A stretch of 33,689 nt of DNA from the NCBI GenBank assembly GCA_937923735.1, contig CALDUJ010000182.1, forward strand, positions 1 to 33,689, in the 5' to 3' direction. The position numbers and the translations under genes were made by a program. This DNA is from an uncultured Flavobacteriaceae bacterium (lineage in GTDB: Bacteria; Bacteroidota; Bacteroidia; Flavobacteriales; Flavobacteriaceae). Numbering within the stretch: the first letter of the stretch is position 1; the number at the start of each line of letters is the position of its first letter. Shown one piece after another: positions 24,477 to 31,980 of this stretch. The notes beneath the pieces were generated by a model that saw nothing but the letters and a program-made list of their open reading frames with translations, ran no database searches and was not told the origin of the DNA.

Positions 24477-25001
24477 ATGATTTTAAAGAGCTTACGCGAA
24501 AAATCAAATCAAAAACATATTAACAAACTGTTAAACTCGCATCAACCTAAAGTCAGTGATGTTAAGATTGAGAGTATTGGCGTACTATTAAACAAAAGTG
24601 AGTTTAATGATTTTGAAGCTTTCAGGGATTTTTCAAAAGAATTAAATATACACCCTAATAAGATTAAGATTGTTGCTTTTACAGAAGATGATAAAGACGT
24701 CGAAGCTTCTCGAGAGCTACTTTTTAGTAAAAAGAGTATAGGTTGGCATGCTAAGATAAAAAGCCCAGAATTGGAAGACTTTTTGAAAAAGGATTTTGAT
24801 GCATTACTTTGCTATTACAACGAAAACAATGTAGAACTGGATTTAGCTACTTCGCTTTCCAAAGCAAACTTTAAGATTGGAATTTCTACTCATGATGAAC
24901 GCCTTTTTAATTTCATCATCGAAACTAAGAGCAAAGATTTTTCTATTTATAAGAAAGAACTAATTAAATATTTACGCATACTTAATAAATTAAAGGAATG
25001 A
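24477..25001 (+). CDS. DUF6913 family protein
   Basis: 174 residues, cytoplasmic, no signal or membrane segment. It opens [24 protein letters not shown], a basic helix, followed by an alpha/beta fold ([62 protein letters not shown]). Proteins of this type sit directly upstream of dapA in many Flavobacteriaceae, from memory, and carry the domain name DUF6913; function unknown. The stop overlaps the dapA start by 4 bp (ATGA), so the two are co-translated. The link to lysine or DAP synthesis is by position only. Confidence 0.78.
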   Translation: MILKSLREKSNQKHINKLLNSHQPKVSDVKIESIGVLLNKSEFNDFEAFRDFSKELNIHPNKIKIVAFTEDDKDVEASRELLFSKKSIGWHAKIKSPELEDFLKKDFDALLCYYNENNVELDLATSLSKANFKIGISTHDERLFNFIIETKSKDFSIYKKELIKYLRILNKLKE

Positions 25002-25873
25002 ACAAATTTAAAGGCACTGGAGTCGCCTTAGTAACACCATTTAAGTCTGATTTTAGCGTGGATCATGAAGCGCTAACAAGAATTGTTAATTTTAATATAG
25101 ATAATGGTATAGATTATCTAGTAATTTCTGGTACGACTGGGGAAAGTGCGACAATTACCAAACAGGAAAAGAAGGACATTACTGAAACAATTAAGAAAGT
25201 AAATGGAGGTAGATTGCCTTTAGTTTTAGGTATTGGGGGGAATAATACGACAAGTATTATACAAGAAATGAAGGAAACCGATTTTTCTGGAATAGATGCT
25301 ATTCTCTCAGTATCTCCATATTATACCAAACCGACTCAAGAAGGTATTTATCAACATTATAAAGCTATTTCTGCAGCATCTCCGAGACCAATTATTCTTT
25401 ATAACGTGCCTGGTCGTACTATGAGTAATATGTTACCATCAACAACATTAAGATTAGCTAGAGATTTTGAGAATATCATTGCTGTTAAAGAAGCTGGTAA
25501 TAATCAGCAGCAGTATTATAGCCTTTTAAAAGATATACCAGATGATTTTTTGGTGATTTCTGGTGATGATGATTTGGTTTTAGGAGCTACTCTTGCTGGA
25601 GGAGCTGGTGTGATTTCGGTCATCGGTCAGGGTTTTCCTAAAGAATTCTCTAAAATGATTCAATTGGGATTGGAAGGTAAAGCAAAGGAGGCCTTCGCTA
25701 TTCATTACAAATTAATGGATGTTGTTGGTTATATATTTGCTGAGAATAACCCCGCTGGTATAAAAGCAGTGCTTTCAAATCTGGGTTTATGTGATGACAC
25801 AGTCAGGTTGCCTTTAGTGCCGGCTACAGAAGATTTGAAGCAAAAAATTGCTGATTTTATCAAGCAGCTATAG
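24998..25873 (+). CDS. dapA: 4-hydroxy-tetrahydrodipicolinate synthase
   Basis: 291 residues, normal length. It condenses pyruvate with aspartate semialdehyde at the entry to the lysine/DAP branch. The active-site residues are in place: SGTTGE (44-49), Tyr135 and Arg140 in YNVPGRT, and the Schiff-base Lys164 in AVKEAGNN. The glycine-rich end motif [13 protein letters not shown] is intact. An AAAGGA sequence just before the ATG is a rare clear Shine-Dalgarno match in this window. It is coupled to the DUF6913 gene by a 4-bp overlap; dapF is in a separate operon. Confidence 0.97.
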   Translation: MNKFKGTGVALVTPFKSDFSVDHEALTRIVNFNIDNGIDYLVISGTTGESATITKQEKKDITETIKKVNGGRLPLVLGIGGNNTTSIIQEMKETDFSGIDAILSVSPYYTKPTQEGIYQHYKAISAASPRPIILYNVPGRTMSNMLPSTTLRLARDFENIIAVKEAGNNQQQYYSLLKDIPDDFLVISGDDDLVLGATLAGGAGVISVIGQGFPKEFSKMIQLGLEGKAKEAFAIHYKLMDVVGYIFAENNPAGIKAVLSNLGLCDDTVRLPLVPATEDLKQKIADFIKQL

Positions 25874-25967
25874 GCTCATGTTAAAGTTTGCATAAACCTA
25901 ACATTAGCAGGGAATCTTATACTATTTTCGTGTAAATTTTTTGTTTTTATAATCCGTTATTAATACG

Positions 25968-25975
25968 TAATTTTG
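25968..25975 (+). promoter_or_regulatory. -7 promoter element for the bamD-rpoZ-coaBC operon
   Basis: TAATTTTG, an exact TAnnTTTG match, 15 bp before the bamD ATG. A TTG at 25941-25943 could be the -33 element but with 24 bp spacing. Confidence 0.55.
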
Positions 25976-25990
25976 CAACTTGCTTAAAAT

Positions 25991-26794
25991 ATGAAGAACA
26001 GTTTATACATAGTGCTTTTAGGATTGTTGATAATAAGCTCTTGTAGCGATTATCAAAAAGCTCTTAAATCTGAAGATGTAGCCACCAAGTTTAAGATGGG
26101 AGATTCCCTTTTTAAGGCTGGTAAATTTTCTAAAGCTAATAGGCTGTTTGAGCAAATTCTTCCTCAGTATAGAGGGAAACCTCAAGCTCAGAAGCTAACT
26201 TACATGCATGCAAAGTCTTTCTACGAAACAAAGGACTATTATCTATCGGGATATCAATTTGAGAGATTTGCTAATGCATACCCTCAAAGTGAAAAACTTG
26301 AAGAAGCTTTGTTTTTAAGTGCTAAGAGTAAGTATATGCTATCACCAATTTATTCCAAGGATCAAGAAGAAACTAAAGAAGCTATTGACAAGCTACAGTT
26401 ATTCATCAACGATTATCCTAATTCAGAATATACTCAAGAAGCAAGTAAATTAGTACAAGAACTGGATTTTAAGCTTGAGAAAAAAGCCTACGAAATAGCA
26501 AGACAATATAATCGTATATATGACTATAGAGCCTCTATAAAAGCTTTTGATAATTTCTTTGTAGATTACCCCGGCTCTAAGCTCAGAGAAAAAGCAATGT
26601 ATTATAGACTACACTCTGCGTCAGAGTTGGCTATTAATAGTGTAACTTGGAAAAAAGAAGAAAGATTAAATAGTGCAAACGGATATCATGATGGCTTTAA
26701 AAAAGCTTATCCTAATTCAGAATTCATTAAAGAGGTTGACAAAATGAAGGTTAAATTAGACCAAGAAATGTCAGCATTTAATACAAAAAGCTAA
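25991..26794 (+). CDS. bamD: Outer membrane protein assembly factor BamD
   Basis: 267 residues. The lipoprotein signal MKNSLYIVLLGLLIISSC places the lipidated Cys at 18. The mature protein is a set of five TPR-like helix pairs: GDSLFKAGKFSKANRLFEQILPQYRGKPQAQK, YYLSGYQFERFANAYPQSEKLEEALFL, AIDKLQLFINDYPNSEYTQEA and so on, as in YfiO/BamD. It is the essential lipoprotein of the BAM complex, which folds beta-barrels into the outer membrane and contacts BamA from the periplasmic face. It heads an operon with rpoZ (10 bp), coaBC and the DUF4835 gene. Confidence 0.94.
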   Translation: MKNSLYIVLLGLLIISSCSDYQKALKSEDVATKFKMGDSLFKAGKFSKANRLFEQILPQYRGKPQAQKLTYMHAKSFYETKDYYLSGYQFERFANAYPQSEKLEEALFLSAKSKYMLSPIYSKDQEETKEAIDKLQLFINDYPNSEYTQEASKLVQELDFKLEKKAYEIARQYNRIYDYRASIKAFDNFFVDYPGSKLREKAMYYRLHSASELAINSVTWKKEERLNSANGYHDGFKKAYPNSEFIKEVDKMKVKLDQEMSAFNTKS

Positions 26795-26804
26795 ATAACA
26801 CGAA

Positions 26805-27143
26805 ATGAAAATAGACCTTAAAAAAACAACAGCTCCTGTAAATACAGTAACTTACAATAGAAATACGATTGATGCTTCTACTGAGAACATCTATGAGGCT
26901 ATTTCTGTTATCTCTAAAAGAGCTGAGCAAATCAATACAGAAATCAAAAAGGAACTTATCGATAAGTTAGAAGAGTTCGCTACTTTTAATGATAGTTTAG
27001 AGGAGATTTTTGAGAATAAAGAGCAGATTGAAGTTTCTAAGTTCTACGAAAAACTACCAAAACCACACTCTTTAGCTGTACAAGAGTGGTTAAACGATAA
27101 GATTTACTACAGAAATACTGAGGAGGATTCTTCTCAAGCATAA
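26805..27143 (+). CDS. rpoZ: RNA polymerase omega subunit (Rpb6-type)
   Basis: 112 residues. The N-terminal part NRNTIDASTENIYEAISVISKRAEQIN corresponds to the omega/Rpb6 helix that clamps the beta-prime C-terminus (the usual 'N.yeai.i..RA.qI' pattern). The C-terminal ~60 residues (FATFNDSLEEIFENKEQIEVSKFYEKLPKPHSLAVQEWL) are typical of Bacteroidota omega proteins and absent from the proteobacterial form. The place between bamD and coaBC is the conserved Bacteroidota arrangement; omega next to coaBC also recurs in Gram-positive bacteria. Confidence 0.87.
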   Translation: MKIDLKKTTAPVNTVTYNRNTIDASTENIYEAISVISKRAEQINTEIKKELIDKLEEFATFNDSLEEIFENKEQIEVSKFYEKLPKPHSLAVQEWLNDKIYYRNTEEDSSQA

Positions 27144-27150
27144 TACTTGG

Positions 27151-28362
27151 ATGTCAGTTTTAAGCGGCAAAAATATATTACTAGGCATAACTGCTGGTAT
27201 AGCTGCTTATAAAACAGCATCTCTTGTTAGGTTATTTATTAAGGCTGGAGCTCATGTAAAAGTCCTTATGACTCCTGCTTCTAAAGACTTCATTACACCT
27301 TTAACCTTATCAACACTTTCTAAAAACGCGGTATATTCATCCTTTACCAATGAAGAGGATGAAAATGCTACATGGAATAATCATGTAGAGTTAGGTCTTT
27401 GGGCAGATTTATTTTTAGTTGCTCCAGCAACAGCAAATACATTATCTAAAATGGCTAATGGGACGAGCGACAATTTATTACTCGCTACATATTTGTCAGC
27501 GAAATGTCCAGTGTATTTCGCTCCCGCAATGGATTTGGATATGTACAAGCACGAATCAACTAAAAATAGTTTCAACACATTAGAAGGTTATGGTAACGTC
27601 ATGATTCCTGCCACCAGCGGAGAGTTGGCAAGTGGTTTGGTTGGCGAAGGACGTATGGCTGAGCCAGAAGACATAGTGTCTTTTATAGAGAGTGACATTT
27701 TGAATAGCCTTCCTCTTAACAAAAAGAAATTTTTAATTACAGCTGGACCTACTTACGAAGCTTTAGACCCAGTGCGTTTTATTGGTAATCACTCTAGTGG
27801 TAAAATGGGTTTTGAGATAGCCAAAGCTGCCGCAAATTTAGGTGCTAAAGTTTTTCTAGTTACTGGTCCAACACACCAAGTAATAGAGCATAGTCTTGTT
27901 GAGGTTATTCCTGTAACCAGTGCTGATGAGATGTACGTTGAAGCGCATAAGTACTTTAATGATGTGGATGTGGCAATTTTATCGGCTGCTGTGGCGGATT
28001 ATAAACCAAAAAAAGCATCGGAGAAGAAAATAAAGAAGAAAGATTCGACGTTACTATTGGAGTTGGAAAAAACCAAAGATATTTTGGCTTCTTTAGGTGA
28101 GATTAAACAAAATCAAGTTCTAGTTGGATTCGCTTTAGAAACCAATAACGAATTGGAAAATGCTAAAGGAAAGCTTAAAAAGAAGAATTTAGATTTAATT
28201 GTTTTAAATTCGTTACAAGATAAAGGAGCAGGTTTTGGAGGTTCGACCAATAAAGTGACCATAATAAATAAGGATGGTTCTTTAAACGAATATGAATTAA
28301 AATCTAAAACAGAAGTAGCTCAAGACTTGTTAAACGAAATATTAACCCATATCAATGCGTAA
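27151..28362 (+). CDS. coaBC: Bifunctional CoaBC: phosphopantothenoylcysteine decarboxylase / phosphopantothenate-cysteine ligase
   Basis: 403 residues. The N-terminal flavoprotein domain (CoaC) has ITAGIAAYK, catalytic His78 (WNNHVELG) and the APATANT motif. The C-terminal ligase (CoaB, from ~190) has ITAGPTYEALDPVRFIGNHSSGKMG and AAVADYKPKK. It carries out two steps of coenzyme A synthesis. Oddity: the PxMNxxMW motif reads PAMDLDMY (Asp128 for Asn), and the substrate-flap Cys of E. coli CoaC (ACGxxGxGRM) is Ser161 here (ASGLVGEGRM). Decarboxylation may use a modified mechanism. It overlaps the DUF4835 gene by 8 bp. Confidence 0.95.
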   Translation: MSVLSGKNILLGITAGIAAYKTASLVRLFIKAGAHVKVLMTPASKDFITPLTLSTLSKNAVYSSFTNEEDENATWNNHVELGLWADLFLVAPATANTLSKMANGTSDNLLLATYLSAKCPVYFAPAMDLDMYKHESTKNSFNTLEGYGNVMIPATSGELASGLVGEGRMAEPEDIVSFIESDILNSLPLNKKKFLITAGPTYEALDPVRFIGNHSSGKMGFEIAKAAANLGAKVFLVTGPTHQVIEHSLVEVIPVTSADEMYVEAHKYFNDVDVAILSAAVADYKPKKASEKKIKKKDSTLLLELEKTKDILASLGEIKQNQVLVGFALETNNELENAKGKLKKKNLDLIVLNSLQDKGAGFGGSTNKVTIINKDGSLNEYELKSKTEVAQDLLNEILTHINA

Positions 28363-29242
28363 TATACTATATATACTTGTTTTTTTATTTTCAGTTACGG
28401 CTGTATCGCAAGAGCTTAATTGTACTGTAGTTGTCAATGCTCAGCAAACAGGAGACGAAAATTTACCTGTCTTTAAAACGCTTCAGCGACAAATTAATGA
28501 GTTTATAAACAAAACTAAGTGGACCGATAAAGGATATCTGCCTCAGGAGCGTATTAATTGCAGTATGTTTATTACCATACAGAGTTATTCCAGCGATTCG
28601 TTTACTGGCACTTTACAAGTGCAATCGTCGAGACCAGTTTATGGCTCGTCTTATGGTACACCAGTATATAATTATAATGACAAGGATTTTTCGTTTAGAT
28701 ATCTGGAGTTTCAGAATATGATATATAATCCAACTCAGTTTGAATCTAATTTAATTTCGGTACTAGCATTTCATGTTTATATGATTCTTGGTATGGATGC
28801 CGATAGTTTTTCACAAAAAGGAGGGGAGCCTTATTTTGAGCAGGCGCGAACTATTTTGCAATATTCTCAGCAAGAAAACTTTAAAGGATGGCAGCAAAAA
28901 GATGGTCTGCAAACACGATTTACTTTAATAGATAATGTACTGTCGCCTACCTACAAAGAGCTCAGAAACGTTATGTATTCTTATCACATTGGCGCATTAG
29001 ACCTTATGCATGAAAACCAAAAACTAGGCAAGGAAAAAATAATAAATGTTCTTCAACAGTTAGGAACCATGAATAGGAGACGCCCTAATTCTTATGTGTT
29101 AAGAGTTTTCTTTGATGCCAAATCAGACGAAATAGAACAGATGTTCAGCGCTGGGCCTAATGTTAATATCGTTTCACTTACCGAAACCCTTAACAAAATA
29201 GCACCAATGCACTCGTCCAAATGGCGTAATATTAAATTCTAA
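28355..29242 (+). CDS. DUF4835 family secreted protein
   Basis: 295 residues with a signal peptide (NILYILVFLFSVTAVSQ). The family pattern is recognisable: ELNCTVVVNAQQTG at the mature start, then FITIQSYSSDSFTGTLQVQSSRPVYGSSYGTPVYNYND, and a C-terminal half that is helical (YKELRNVMYSYHIGALDLMHENQKLGKEKIINVLQQL). Function unknown. It recurs between coaBC and recN in Bacteroidota, which suggests an envelope role alongside bamD, but that is inference. It overlaps coaBC by 8 bp and is co-transcribed with it. Confidence 0.85.
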   Translation: MRNILYILVFLFSVTAVSQELNCTVVVNAQQTGDENLPVFKTLQRQINEFINKTKWTDKGYLPQERINCSMFITIQSYSSDSFTGTLQVQSSRPVYGSSYGTPVYNYNDKDFSFRYLEFQNMIYNPTQFESNLISVLAFHVYMILGMDADSFSQKGGEPYFEQARTILQYSQQENFKGWQQKDGLQTRFTLIDNVLSPTYKELRNVMYSYHIGALDLMHENQKLGKEKIINVLQQLGTMNRRRPNSYVLRVFFDAKSDEIEQMFSAGPNVNIVSLTETLNKIAPMHSSKWRNIKF

Positions 29243-29260
29243 CACTTCCGATTTATTTCT

Positions 29261-29287
29261 TTACTTTGTAGTTACATTTTTAACTAC
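29261..29287 (+). promoter_or_regulatory. Candidate recN promoter region with small palindrome
   Basis: TTACTTTG (29261-29268) is one base off TAnnTTTG and is followed at once by GTAGTTA-cattt t-TAACTAC (7-bp arms, 29268-29287), which would span the transcription start. It could be an operator, but nothing identifies the regulator. Confidence 0.35.
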
Positions 29288-29295
29288 GCTATACA

Positions 29296-30948
29296 TTGCT
29301 GACTTCACTTTCCATAAAGAATTATGCACTGATTGATGATATACAAGTCGATTTTCATAACGGCTTGACTATTATCACAGGAGAAACTGGTGCAGGGAAA
29401 TCTATCCTTTTAGGAGGCTTATCTCTAATTTTAGGAAAACGCGCAGATTTAAGTAGCATTAAGGATACAGAAAAAAAATGTATTATCGAAGCGGTTTTTG
29501 ATATTGCAAATTATAATCTGAAAAGCTTATTCTCTGCTGAAGATTTGGATTATGAGGCACAAACAATAATACGAAGAGAGATATTGCCTTCGGGTAAATC
29601 TAGGGCTTTTGTCAACGATACGCCTGTTAATCTGGATAGTTTATCTAATCTTGGCAAACATCTTATTGATATACATTCTCAACACCAAACTCTGGAATTA
29701 GCGGATAATCAATTTCAATTTCAGATTATTGATGCTTTGGCTGATAATTCAAATGAGTTAGAAATATACAAGCGTAAATTATCCGAATATAAGTCAGTAA
29801 AACAAGAATTAGAAAACCTCTTAGTACTTCAATCAGAATCGATTAAAGAACAAGACTACAATAGCTTTTTGTTGAATGAATTAGTGGAAGCAAGATTGGT
29901 AAAGGGAGAACAAGAACAATTAGAGTCTGAGTATGAAACCCTGAACAATATTCAAGAAATCAAAGAACAATTAGCGCTCTCTAATCAATTGCTGTCCGAT
30001 GACCAGACAGGAGTCTTAAGCTTATTAACTGCAGTAAAACAGAGCCTTCAAAAGTTAAGGGATTATAATTCATCCTATAATGAATTATTCAGTAGAGTAG
30101 ATAGTAGTTTAATTGAATTGAATGATATTTTCTCTGAAGTCGAAACACATCAAGAAAACCTCGAAGCTGACCCTAACAGATTAGAAGCTGTTAATGCTAA
30201 ACTTCAAGTATTACATGGGTTACTTCAAAAACACCATTCTTCAAATATTGAAGAGCTGTTATCAATCCAGAATGAATTAACTGGCAAGGTTGAATTAACT
30301 GAGCAATTAGATGACAAAATCAGTTCAGCAGAAGCTTCTATTTCAGTATTAGAAAATGAATTGAATGCTATTGCAGCAAAAATTCATGAGAGTAGACAAA
30401 TGGCTATACCTAAATTAAAAGAGCAATTAGAAAGTATTCTAGCCAACCTTGAAATGTCTGAGGCTGAATTTAGCATAGATTTAGAGCAAAAAGACACGTT
30501 TTATACTAATGGTAAAGATGAGTTAAGCTTTTTACTTTCGGCAAATAAAGGTGGGAACTTCAATGAATTAAAAAAGGCAGCTTCTGGAGGCGAGTTATCG
30601 CGTATTATGCTGGCTATTAAATCTATTTTATCTAACTATATCAACCTACCAACAATTATGTTTGATGAGATAGATACTGGTGTTTCTGGAGAAATATCAA
30701 ATCAAATGGCGAATATTATGCAGAAAATGAGTAAGAGCATGCAAGTGTTTACAATTACCCATTTACCGCAAGTTGCAGCCAAAGGCGATACACATTTCAA
30801 GGTATATAAGGAGTCGCAAGGAAACATTACAACAACCGATATGAAGCGATTAAGCGAGGAAGAGCGTATCGTAGAGATTGCACAGATGCTAGGAGGTAAA
30901 CAAGTAACCGATTCTGCTGTTGCTCACGCAAAACAACTTTTAAATTAG
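29296..30948 (+). CDS. recN: DNA repair protein RecN
   Basis: 550 residues. This SMC-like ATPase has Walker A GETGAGKS (29-36), long coiled-coil arms (about 150-390, for example KQELENLLVLQSESIKEQ), the ABC signature ASGGELSRIMLAIKS and Walker B IMFDEIDTGVSGE (454-466), with DEIDTG as the RecN hallmark. It acts in double-strand break repair. The start is TTG at 29296 (MLTSLSIKNYALIDD), which gives the canonical N-terminus; no ATG lies in frame nearby. It follows the DUF4835 gene by 53 bp and precedes fabI by 48 bp. Confidence 0.96.
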   Translation: MLTSLSIKNYALIDDIQVDFHNGLTIITGETGAGKSILLGGLSLILGKRADLSSIKDTEKKCIIEAVFDIANYNLKSLFSAEDLDYEAQTIIRREILPSGKSRAFVNDTPVNLDSLSNLGKHLIDIHSQHQTLELADNQFQFQIIDALADNSNELEIYKRKLSEYKSVKQELENLLVLQSESIKEQDYNSFLLNELVEARLVKGEQEQLESEYETLNNIQEIKEQLALSNQLLSDDQTGVLSLLTAVKQSLQKLRDYNSSYNELFSRVDSSLIELNDIFSEVETHQENLEADPNRLEAVNAKLQVLHGLLQKHHSSNIEELLSIQNELTGKVELTEQLDDKISSAEASISVLENELNAIAAKIHESRQMAIPKLKEQLESILANLEMSEAEFSIDLEQKDTFYTNGKDELSFLLSANKGGNFNELKKAASGGELSRIMLAIKSILSNYINLPTIMFDEIDTGVSGEISNQMANIMQKMSKSMQVFTITHLPQVAAKGDTHFKVYKESQGNITTTDMKRLSEEERIVEIAQMLGGKQVTDSAVAHAKQLLN

Positions 30949-30957
30949 AGTTGTTTT
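30930..30957 (+). terminator. Hairpin over the recN stop codon, weak terminator candidate
   Basis: AAAACAACT / AGTTGTTTT, a 9-bp stem with a 10-nt loop that contains the recN TAG. Only four T end the stem before ACTAAAATG, so it may only reduce read-through into fabI. Confidence 0.4.
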
Positions 30958-30996
30958 ACTAAAATGTACTAACAAACAAATCAATAAAATTTATAT

Positions 30997-31809
30997 ATGT
31001 CACATAATTTACTCAAAGGAAAAAGAGGAATCATATTTGGAGCTTTGGACAAAAATTCTATAGCATGGAAAACCGCTGAACGTGTCCACGAAGAAGGCGG
31101 AACGTTTGTATTGACTAATGCACCTGTCGCTATGAGAATGGGGCAGATTAATGAGTTAGCTGAGAAAACAGGTTCGGAAATTATTCCAGCTGATGCTACA
31201 TCTGAGGAGGATTTACAAAATCTGGTAGATAAATCCATGGAAATCCTTGGTGGTAAATTGGACTTCGTGCTACATTCTATAGGAATGTCTATAAACGTAA
31301 GAAAAGGAAAAGCCTACACAGACCAAAATTATGCTTGGACGCAAAAGGGAACAGATGTCTCTGCAATGTCATTTCATAAAGTAATGCAAACCTTATACAA
31401 AGTCGATGCAATGAACGAGTGGGGAAGTATAGTTGCATTAACCTATATGGCTGCGCAGCGGGTATTTCCTGACTATAATGACATGGCTGATAATAAAGCT
31501 TATTTAGAAAGCATAGCACGTAGTTTTGGGTATTTCTTTGGGAGAGATAAAAAAGTAAGAGTAAATACCATTTCGCAATCACCAACACCAACAACAGCAG
31601 GAAGTGGTGTTAAGGGATTTGATGGTTTTTTAGCTTATGCGGATAAAATGTCGCCACTTGGTAATGCTACTGCCTTAGATTGCGCTAATTATACTGTAAC
31701 GTTATTTAGTGACCTCACTAAACGTGTAACACTTCAAAACCTATTTAATGATGGAGGCTTCAGTAGTATGGGTGTGAGTGATGCTGTGATGGACAGGTTC
31801 ACAGAATAA
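30997..31809 (+). CDS. fabI: Enoyl-[acyl-carrier-protein] reductase (NADH), FabI type
   Basis: 270 residues. This short-chain dehydrogenase fold has the FabI nucleotide-binding start KGKRGIIFGALDKNSIAWK. The catalytic residues Tyr150, Tyr160 and Lys167 keep the 10- and 7-residue spacing of E. coli Tyr146/Tyr156/Lys163. SQSPTPTTAGSGVKGF is the flexible substrate-binding loop. It reduces enoyl-ACP in the last step of each fatty-acid elongation cycle and is the target class of triclosan. It lies 48 bp after recN, probably partly co-transcribed, and is followed by a strong terminator 108 bp downstream. Confidence 0.96.
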   Translation: MSHNLLKGKRGIIFGALDKNSIAWKTAERVHEEGGTFVLTNAPVAMRMGQINELAEKTGSEIIPADATSEEDLQNLVDKSMEILGGKLDFVLHSIGMSINVRKGKAYTDQNYAWTQKGTDVSAMSFHKVMQTLYKVDAMNEWGSIVALTYMAAQRVFPDYNDMADNKAYLESIARSFGYFFGRDKKVRVNTISQSPTPTTAGSGVKGFDGFLAYADKMSPLGNATALDCANYTVTLFSDLTKRVTLQNLFNDGGFSSMGVSDAVMDRFTE

Positions 31810-31917
31810 ATATGTTAAACTCATGTTAATAAGCAGTGTTTTTTTGCACTTTAACGTTTTATCAATAATTTCTTATGCTATTATTATTGAGTAAATAGAA
31901 TTAAGATATATATTACT

Positions 31918-31960
31918 AAACCCCGAATTTTTTCTTTAAAAAATTCGGGGTTTTTATTTT
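31918..31960 (+). terminator. Strong intrinsic terminator between fabI and the FnIII gene
   Basis: A perfect 16-bp stem (AAACCCCGAATTTTTT / AAAAAATTCGGGGTTT) with a CTTT loop, then TTATTTTTT. It is the most stable hairpin seen in the window and lies only 27 bp before the next start codon. Confidence 0.9.
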
Positions 31961-31980
31961 TTAACCAAAACCTAACTAAT

